Below, piece after piece: positions 55,882 through 64,000 of a stretch of DNA of 64,000 nt (positions are counted from its first letter, which is position 1; each line of letters begins with the position of its first letter). The stretch spans positions 310,001 to 374,000 of the forward strand of contig JASKOT010000014.1 in assembly GCA_032158125.1 (NCBI GenBank), written 5' to 3'. This DNA is from Papiliotrema nemorosa. Lineage: Eukaryota; Basidiomycota; Tremellomycetes; Tremellales; Rhynchogastremaceae. Under the pieces are notes generated by a model. That model did no database searches, was not told the origin of the DNA, and saw only the letters and a list, made by a program, of their open reading frames with translations. A program made the position numbers and the translations under genes.

Positions 55882-58800
55882 TTATTGCTGGGTCAATCGT
55901 TCCAACAGAGCCGATTGCTCGGCGGGCGTGAGAGACTCGTAGATCCTCTTGACACCCGAGAAGACTCCCTCCTTGTTGGTCTCGGCCCAAGAGATGATGC
56001 TATCAGAGCAGTACTCGTCCTTGACCTGTTGAACCAATGCCTCGATCTCGTCACCTGATCGCTCAAAGAACGACGAAATCTCATCATCGGCAGCGGAAGA
56101 GTCGACTTGAACAAAGTCTTCCAAGATGGCTTTTCGCTCGGGGTACGTAAGATCCGGGTTGGCAGTCGCCAGCTTTCGCATGACTCGCTGGCATGTCAGT
56201 TGAATCTTGGCAAAGTTCGACAGTACTCACCACCTCGTTGAGCTTCCGTCGGATGGACCAGTAAATGGATCGTCGAGCATTCTCCCAGTCGCAAGGCGTG
56301 CAGTTGGCCTTGGCCTTCATTCGGCCAGATCGATCGTGCAGATCGGCAAACTCCAGAGCAACCGATTGATAGGCCGGGGCAAGGTGTTTCTCTCGAGCCT
56401 CCAGCTTGGCCGTAGCGGCAGTCTTCTCCTCTGCCGATGCGTCTGGGTTCTCGGTAGCCTTCTTGAGTTGAGCATACTCCGAGTCGAGTCGAGCCATGGT
56501 AGCTTGAACTTTGGGTTTTCGGTATTTCACTATGTATCAGATACCCTCCTGACCGAAGACAGACTCAACTCACCCTCAACGATACCCTCGGGTTCAAGGA
56601 CACCACCTCGAGAGTCATTGTCGACGAACATGGTCATGTGCTCAGGGTTGATGGAAGGATCCAATACAACCCAAGCACCACCACGTAGCTCTCCGTTCGG
56701 GACAAGATAGACGATCACAGGCTGCTTGTACGAGCTGAGCCCATCGACGATCTTGGCTCCCTCTTTGAGAATAGCCTGCGCCATGTCGGACATTCCTCCA
56801 GAGAAACCTCGGAAGTTGGCAAAGATGACCAAGGGAAGTCCTTCTCGGTTGGCATCTTCGATGGCAGTAGCGGTCTTTCGAGACGAATCGGGGAACCAGA
56901 CGGTACCAGCGAGCGAGACTCGGTTCTCGGTAGAGTTCTCGTTGGCGGGATCGGCAGGGTCAACTCGCTCGATACTTCGAGTCTCGGCAGCAATGACGGC
57001 GACGGGAATACCACTGATTCGTCCTCGACCAGTGACAATGGTCTGTGCCCATCCACCTAGACGTCAGCAACTATTCAAGGTATTTTTTATCGCTCACCCA
57101 TGGTCTCGAAGAAACTGCCGTGATCCAGGATACCAGACTTCCAGGTAGAAGTACCGTCGACATCCTCGTAACAACCGGCAAGGAATTGTCGAGGATCGTA
57201 TGGACCCTTAGGAGGCTTGTAGTCGACGTTTCGGTCCCACGAATCGCCAGTGGGGAGGATGGGGATGGCTCGTCCTCGTCGGTCTGCCATATCAACTTGC
57301 GCTGCATGTAATATAAATGACGGTGAGCTTACCTGGGATGAACATGAGGTAGTTGACTATCTGAAGAGCACCGTCCAAGTCGGAACCAGCGGTAAGGTGG
57401 GAGATACCGTTCTTGTACATGATCTATTCGTCAGCCGTGTACCTGGTGTGCGTTGTCTTTCTCACCTGAGGACCACCAAGTTGAATGTTGCTAGTGTAGA
57501 CCTCTTTACCCAAGACCTTGTTGATGGCCTGCGCACCAGTCAAGATGATGGGTTGACCCTCAACCTGGACCACTCGTTGACCCAATCGAACAAGATAAGC
57601 ACCGATACCGACCGATCGAGCAGTGACCATGGAGATGGTGAAGATATCATCGTAAGCCCTCGAAGTCTCTCCGGCAATCAAACCGGAACCTCGCAGACAT
57701 TCAACACCGAGACCATCCTTGAGACCAATGATCGAGGTGATCTGGTGCCTTCGCTGACCGTCGACTTCGATCTCGTTGGTGATGACCGATCCAGGACCAA
57801 GCGAGTTGAGCTTCTCAAGGTTTTCGGGGGTAAGATAGAGGTAGTCGAAGCCCTTTTCTGGCTTTCCAGCTTCCCTCCAGGCGACATCGAACAATGCCAT
57901 AACTTCTTCGGCGAGACCAATTCGAGCACCCGAATTGGCGGAAAGGTAGACTCGAGGGAATCCATGCTTTCGAGCGTACTGGGTGGCCTTGTAGAAGTAG
58001 TCGTCTTCAATGGGACCAAACGAACCAATCTGGAAGGTGATATCGTTGGAGATGACCACAATCTTTCGGCCCTTGCCGTACTCGGGGGTCTTCATGGTGA
58101 ACACCCAGGCAACCATACCGCAGCTGTTGAGTCCTGGCGCTCGGCTGACCTCGGTCAACTCGCCGTGCTCGTCCAAGACCAGCTCGGTAGCAGTGAGAAG
58201 ATCATCAGGAATCTTGATGTTTGGGATGTACGCAGTCAACTGCCTCCAAGCCTTGTCGACAGCCTGTCGGAAAAGATCAGGGAAGTCGTAGACGTAGGTG
58301 GTACCGATGACATGGGCCTGGTATCGCTTGGGTTGGAGCGATTCCTTGGTGGTGTAAGGGAAGTTGACGGGTTGAAGGTGGAATTGACCCTGAGGTTCGC
58401 CAATCGACTTGAGCAGTGCAACACCCTTTTCGTTGTTGACCTCTTGGTAGGCCTCGTACTTGACAACGAAACCAGAGACGTTCTCGATGAACGCTCGGAT
58501 GGGGACGACATTACCCTCGTCATCCTCGATGACGACTCGGATCTCGGCTTGAGTAACTCGCAATCGCCAAAGTCGCTTGCCATGTCGTTCGATGAAGCCA
58601 GCAAGAGCCTCCTGGACATCGTCGAAAGTGACATTGAGCGAGTAGACACAGTTGACACTGATGTGGTTGCAGTCCGCTTGTCGGTATTGACCAGAGACAA
58701 CCTCGAGAGTGTCGAGGATGTCACCCACCAGTCGGTCGGTTTCGGAAATGAGGTATTCGGTCTGCTTCATCGCACCGGTGAATCGACCTGGTCGGAGCAG

Positions 58801-61800
58801 AGCTCGGACGAAGAATCGAACGTCCGAGGTGTTTTCTCTACCAACAGCATGGTAGACGTGGATCTGCCTGTTGGAAGATGGCTGGGGGGTAATCTTGAAG
58901 TTGGACAATCGTCCCAGCTCGAGCTGGTAAGCCAATGCAGGCTCAATGTTTCGGATCGCCTCTTCTTCCTTCCACGATCCATCAGCGGCCGCTCGCAAAG
59001 TGTAGTATGCGGGGTATTGGTCTTGTCTGCAAACGACGAAAGAGATTCTTCGGATACCCTTCTTGACAACCTCGGCAGCGTACTGGTTGGTCAAGTCATG
59101 GAAGTGCTTGTTCAGGTCGGAATCTGAGAGATCCTGACCGTTGAACAGACGGAGAGCAACGTTCATAACGTGAGGGTCTCGAGCGTCTTTGCCGTACTTG
59201 TCGAGGTGCTCGGTTCGGTCGAAGGCGGGGTATCGAGACAAAAGTCCAGCAAAGCCGGCCTTGAGAGGCTCGAGCTCGTTGTACGAGGTCATGAGACCGA
59301 ATCGGACAGGCTCAGCTTTGGTATTGACGACATATGTCAGGTCTGACATGCTGGCGATTCGAGAAAAGTCCTTGGTCGAGTCGACTCGGGGGGTGATGGG
59401 TTGGTCAGAGGTCTTTCCACCCAGTTTGAATCGCCAAGTAACAATGTGCGGCTCTCCGCCCTTTTCTCCTGCCTCGTAATCGAGGTGCATGACATTGTAG
59501 ACTCGGTAGGCTCGTCGAACGTAAACTTCGAGCGAAGCGAGGGCAACCCAAGGGTCTTGGTGATCAAAGAATGTCGCGAGCACGTCAAAGACGGTGTATC
59601 GCGAGTCAGTGACCTCTTTCAGCGAGTCCGCAGACGGCAGTCGGTGTCCTGCACCAGACTCTCCGTAGTAGCTGGTGGTAACCGACGACTTGAGGATGTG
59701 CTCTAGTTGACCCAATCGTTCCTCGTAGGACGGCAAGCTTCCAACGATGAGAACCTCCTTGGCCTTGAGAGCAACTTTTGATGTCGGTCGGCTGTCAAGG
59801 GCGGCGAGTCGGCTGAGCGCCTCGTTGACCCGGCTCTCCGGGGTGGTCGACGCTCGGGGCGATTCCGACTTGATGATGTCGAGAAGAGACAAGACGAGCT
59901 TGGTCTTGGAGGCAATCTTCGAGTGCGACAAGACTGATCGGACGACCTGGTCGAGGTCCTTGTTCTCCTCTCGGAGTCGCAGGATGACATTCTCCTGAGT
60001 GACGGTAGCATCCGCGAAAGGCTCTTCGACATCGCTAAAGTAGTTGAGCATGTCGGCCCAGGTTCGCCATTCGTGTACCTTGAGACCATAGGCGAATGCG
60101 TCAATGAGAACCTGCAAAGGCGAGATGGCAGCTCGGACCTGCACTCGCTCCTTGACGGGAACATTCTCCTCGATAAAGTACTCGATAGTTCGTTTGAGCT
60201 TGTTGCTGGGGAATTCGAGCTGCTTGGCTCGACAAGTTTCAACAGTGGCTCGAATCTCCTCCTCGAGCTTGGCGGGAATTCGACCGCTGAGGGTTGACAA
60301 GACGTCGGACGCATGAGTGTAAGGCAAGTTGGCATCTCGGAGAGCCGCTTCGACGATTCGAAGCGAGGCGGTGACCGAGGCACTGTTGTCGAAACCTTGC
60401 AAATTGTCGTACAATACCTCGAGGTGCTCTCGGAGTCGCTGGTGGGGCTTTGTTCCGTATCGACCGTTCTTGAGCTCGAAAGTAGGAAGGATACCCTCGA
60501 AAGGCTTGGCGAATTTGACCTTGGTAGGGTCGTCGAGGGTGAGGATACCGAGGAGTTCTCCCTGAGCCAAGTTTTGACCAGGTTGCTTCATGAACTGGGC
60601 GATACCAGATTCACTGGCAGTGACAGGCATGATCATCTTCATGACCTCGATCTCGGCGTACGCGTCACCAGCTTCGAGGTGGTCACCAGACTCGACCAAG
60701 TATCGGACGAGTTTACCGGGACTGGGCGATCGGAGTTGAGTAGGATCCTGCTCATCTTCGATGATGGTGGTCTTGGAGTCGATGGACAGAACCATCGCAC
60801 CGACCTCTTCTCGCCAGTAGACGGTGTGCGAAGCACCTTCGAGAGAGATGAGCAATCCACCGTCGCTGAGGGTTCGGCTCCCGACAAAGATTCGACCTCC
60901 GTTCAAGTACAGGGTGAAAGAATGTTGCGACGACTTGGCCATGGCGAAAGAGTATCGGACACCTTCATTGATGAATTCGCTCTTGAAGAATGTCTGGAGA
61001 GTGTCCTTGGGCGGTACTTGACCCTTGTCGAGGACAAACTTGTATCGCGCGACAGCGGCCTCGTAGGCAATGTGAGCCTTGACAACGGCACCGCAGATGA
61101 CAGCCAAGGTCGAGTCAGGTCGCTCGGAGGTCATACCCTCGGCAATGAGCGAGTCGAGCCATTGGGTGGTGAGGGTGTTGTTCTCAAACTCGGGCTTTTC
61201 GAGCAACTTGATCAAGTACTCGACGGTGGTTCGGAACTCTCCTCGAATCGACAACTCTTTCAAAGCGACAACCATCGACTTTCGAGCTTCGGATCGCTCC
61301 ATACCGTACGCAAAAATGTGTCCAAATTGCGAATCGGCATACTCGTGAAGACCACCCGCGGAGGAGACTGAGAAGTAACCCCAGACATTCGAGTTGGATC
61401 GGAAGTTGAGCTCGGTCAAGTTACCAGAAGAGGGCTTGAATCCAGCGTCCGGGTTCTCACCGGTGATACGACAGGCAACGACGTGACCCTTGGGTCGGGG
61501 CTTTCGTTGCTTGTTGATCGACTCTGGGTTCTCGCCGTCAAAGTCGATGTTGGTGACACCGTGCGGGTCCATACCGTACAGCGTTCGGATATCTCGGATT
61601 CGGTGGAGAGGGATACCCATGGCGATTTGCAGCTGAATGGCGGGGATGTTGCATCCAGAGACCATTTCCGTGGTAGGGTGTTCGACTTGGAGACGAGGGT
61701 TGAGCTCGAGGAAGTAGAACGAATCGTCGGTGTGTGAGTAGAGGTACTCGACGGTACCTGCTGAGACGTATCCGACGAGCTTGGCCAATCGGACCGCAGC

Positions 61801-63104
61801 CTTTTCCATCTCCTCGAACTTTTCTGGTCGAGCAATGGTCACGGGTGCTTCTTCAATAATCTTTTGGTGTCGTCGTTGGACGGAACAATCTCGACCAAAG
61901 AGGGAGATGGCATTACCGTATTGATCGGCAATGAGCTGGACTTCGAGATGTCGAGCAGATCCAGCGAGCTTCATGATGAAGATGGGCGATCCTGCGAATC
62001 AGTTTGTGCCGAATGTATATTCATTCCGGGCTCACCTGGGACCTCTCCGGCAACAGCCTGGAAGGCGACTTTGAACTTGTCCGCCTCTTCGACTTTTCGG
62101 ATACCCTTTCCTCCACCACCTTCAGACGCCTTGATCATGATGGGGAAACCGATAATCTCGGCCTTTTTCAATCCCTCCTCCCAGGTGTGCACACAAGCAT
62201 CGTCGTATGCCTTGTCGGGGACAGTGACGAAGCCTTGAGGCGAGAGGACGGTATCAGAGATACCGGTACCGGACCAAGCCATACATGGCACTTCGGCGTG
62301 TTGGGCGACAATAGTGGAAGAAATTTTGTCTCCCAAAGATCGCATAGCAGATCCCGGGGGACCGATGAAGATGATCTTGGACTTGGCGAGGGTTTCGGGT
62401 AATCTAGGGTTCTCTGATGCATGTCCCCTGGTTGTCAGCACTACTCGTGAAATGATCCTCACCATCCAGCCCAGACGGCGTGCACGCCTGCTCGCTCGGC
62501 GACGTCGACAATCAAGTCGACATTGGCGTAGTTGTTGTTGTTGGTACCTCCTGGCACTTCGACATATCGATCGGCCATACGGATGTACTCTGCGTTGATC
62601 CGCAAATCTTCAGGAGTCGCCATGACGGTGAACTCGATCTGACGATCAGAGCCAAAGGTCTCGTATGACCATTTTCGGATCGATCGGATCTCCTTGACGG
62701 CAGCGATACCGTTGTTGGCAATCAGCACCTAAAGAGTCAGCCTTTGAAATCCAGGCGATTACAGTGGCTCCTGTGCAGGTGTACTGTAGGTGTACTCACC
62801 TTTGTAATGACAGTGTGACCTCCTTGAGCTTTGACAAAGTCGGTGACTCGTCCGGAAGGAGCGACCTCGAGCGAGTTGGCCCCTGCAGTGTCAGCACTCA
62901 GCTGTTTCTCAATCTTGAGCTCCTTTACAAGCTGTTTGGCAAATCCCTGACCGCTAGCTGACGCTCTTCTCGAGCCGGCTATTGGCAAGGCCGTATATTG
63001 GGGCAGGAAAAGTTCGACTTACCGATGAAATGAGCGACCTTTGCAAGATCGTAAGCATCGCCGTTTGTGCTGGAAGCACCGGCGGTAGCTCCAGTAGCAG
63101 CCAT
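55882..63104 (-). CDS. ACC1: Acetyl-CoA carboxylase, multifunctional
   Basis: ACC makes malonyl-CoA for fatty-acid synthesis in the cytosol. ATG 63104 starts [20 protein letters not shown]. Biotin carboxylase: [60 protein letters not shown] (ATP loop), [20 protein letters not shown]. The biotin carrier motif EVMKM lies in [14 protein letters not shown]. The long central domain reads through one exon of about 4.5 kb (57467-61990). The carboxyltransferase has [75 protein letters not shown] and [20 protein letters not shown]. It ends [13 protein letters not shown] at 55882-55884. About 2,230 residues, normal for fungal ACC. Introns cluster at both ends. Divergent from the IF-3 gene over 475 bp. 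Large plus-strand frames over it are shadows. Confidence 0.97.
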
Positions 63105-63579
63105 GATGGTTGAGCGCCTCTAGCGCAATGATAGGTGTGCAAAGAGGTGGTGAAGGGGGAAGAAGTTGGGGTTGACTGGTTTTGCGAGGTGGAGGTTTGA
63201 GAGTGTCTCGACTGGGGAAGGCGCGAGTGTCCACCAAGACGGCCAGAGATGAAGTCAGAGGATCTCTGCTGCTTGTGTCTGAGCAGCGAGGTGGATCTAT
63301 CGAGAGGAGGGAGATTAGAGAACAAGGAGAAGAGTGATCGAGGTGAACAGCGGTGGTCGGGGGTGGTAGTCACCTGGATGGCAGCTGGCTGGGGGATCCT
63401 CCCCAAAATCACAGCCAGCCGCGGGGGGGTGGAAGTGTTGATTACGTAAGCTTATTTTTCGGCAATTGTCCGGAGATTGCCGATCACCTACACCTCTTGG
63501 TGAGTTTGATTCCTCGACAGAACACTCCAACGACGACGACGAGGACGACTTCAGTCGTGTATACGATTACTCGACCACC
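63105..63579. promoter_or_regulatory. Divergent promoter, ACC1 / mitochondrial IF-3
   Basis: About 475 bp between the two starts. The ACC1 side is CT-rich in its sense direction. No named motif is claimed. Confidence 0.5.
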
Positions 63580-64000
63580 ATGCAGAGATCGATCTTCAAC
63601 ACGGCTAGGGCTATAGCGTCCTCTTCCAGGCTGGCTCCCATATCGAGACCCATTCCGGCCCCCTTCCCTGTCCATATCACCGCTCGGCAGGCCTCGAATC
63701 GTCCAAACCGTTTCATCCTGCCCGACCCACCGCATCCATCCTTCCCACCTCTCACGCACAATCTCATCCAGGTGGTCGACCCGGAAACTGGCAAATTGGG
63801 CCCACCTCAACTACTCTCCGATGTGTTTGCTCAGATCGACGCTACAACCCATTACCCACTCATGGTCAAGCTGGAACCGCCCATCGCTAGGATAACGAAC
63901 ATCCAAGAACGTATCGCGACAGTGACCAAAACTGCCGAGGTCACTGAAGCACGGCGAAAGCTCGAGACGGAGGCAAAGGAGATCCAGGTCTCATGGTCCG
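63580..64000 (+). CDS. Mitochondrial translation initiation factor IF-3 (partial)
   Basis: ATG 63580 (context CCACCATGC) opens a 140-codon frame that runs off the right edge. It begins with a presequence (MQRSIFNTARAIASSSRLAP). It then reads RFILPDPPHPSFPPLTHNLI and QVVDPETGKLGPPQLLSDVF. The NxxI and LGPP segments resemble the N-terminal domain of IF-3 (N-x-x-I-x-x-V-x-D-x-x-G). The following YPLMVKLEPPIARITNIQER and KLETEAKEIQVSW match the linker and start of the C-terminal domain, where IF-3 has a K-KEI motif. Family assignment is probable; without the rest of the C-terminal domain it cannot be confirmed. No intron in the visible part. Confidence 0.72.
   Translation, partial: MQRSIFNTARAIASSSRLAPISRPIPAPFPVHITARQASNRPNRFILPDPPHPSFPPLTHNLIQVVDPETGKLGPPQLLSDVFAQIDATTHYPLMVKLEPPIARITNIQERIATVTKTAEVTEARRKLETEAKEIQVSWS

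Noticed and set aside
57250..59127. Plus-strand open frame of 625 codons
   Set aside because: It lies wholly antisense to the carboxyltransferase part of ACC1, whose protein motifs are unmistakable; high GC third-position bias creates the shadow frame. The same applies to the 352-codon frame at 60313-61371.

Overview
The window is ordinary nuclear chromosome from a basidiomycete yeast, most likely a tremellomycete of the Cryptococcus/Kwoniella/Tremella type. The evidence is dense, intron-rich genes with introns of about 40-60 nt (GTGAGT-like donors, CTGAC/CTAAC-like branch points), CT-rich 5' leaders, a GPI-anchored multi-domain chitin deacetylase, and basidiomycete-type forms of Mpp6, Cks1 and FAM32A. 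No rRNA, tRNA, transposon, CRISPR or virus-derived sequence was recognised. Exon joins below were worked out by hand from reading frame, splice signals and family motifs; they are not backed by RNA data.

Layout, left to right. 0-8.3 kb: an unidentified gene running off the left edge, dynein light chain DYN2 (four exons, easily missed), an alpha/beta hydrolase, a UBE2O-type giant E2/E3 ubiquitin enzyme, a UPF0303 protein and CKS1. 9.8-18 kb: a secreted DUF1996 protein, EAF3/MRG15 divergent from TFB3/MAT1, and a GPI-anchored chitin deacetylase. 18.8-28.1 kb: ribosomal protein eL33 (RPL33), FAM32A divergent from MAK16, mitochondrial uS5m, an LPA-type acyltransferase, and MED4 divergent from a mitochondrial FMP32/MCUR1-like protein. 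28.3-43.2 kb: MPP6 (exosome), a large acidic protein of unknown function, CIA2 (Fe-S assembly), a prolyl-4-hydroxylase-like oxygenase, a probable F-box-like coiled-coil protein, TFIIB (SUA7) and a 4EHP-like eIF4E. 43.2-64 kb: a transcription factor carrying both C2H2 and Zn2Cys6 fingers, a two-RRM-like protein, GPI15/PIG-H, a Cys-rich protein of unknown function, ferrochelatase with a [2Fe-2S] motif, acetyl-CoA carboxylase, and the start of mitochondrial IF-3.

The genes do not form a pathway cluster. They are mostly housekeeping genes, with several head-to-head pairs sharing short promoters (FAM32A/MAK16 199 bp, MED4/FMP32-like 176 bp, ACC1/IF3m 475 bp). Several contribute to gene expression (Mediator, TFIIB, TFIIH, NuA4/Rpd3S, exosome, spliceosome, ribosome, cap binding).

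The most unusual signals are in gene structure. Exons as short as 6 nt are needed to rebuild conserved motifs in CKS1 and the UPF0303 gene. An in-frame TAG lies in the catalytic fold of the UBE2O-like gene, inside a 42-nt GT...AG segment of length divisible by three. A TGA interrupts the F-box-like gene with the same frame continuing on both sides. A perfect double CRE palindrome lies upstream of the dual zinc-finger factor.
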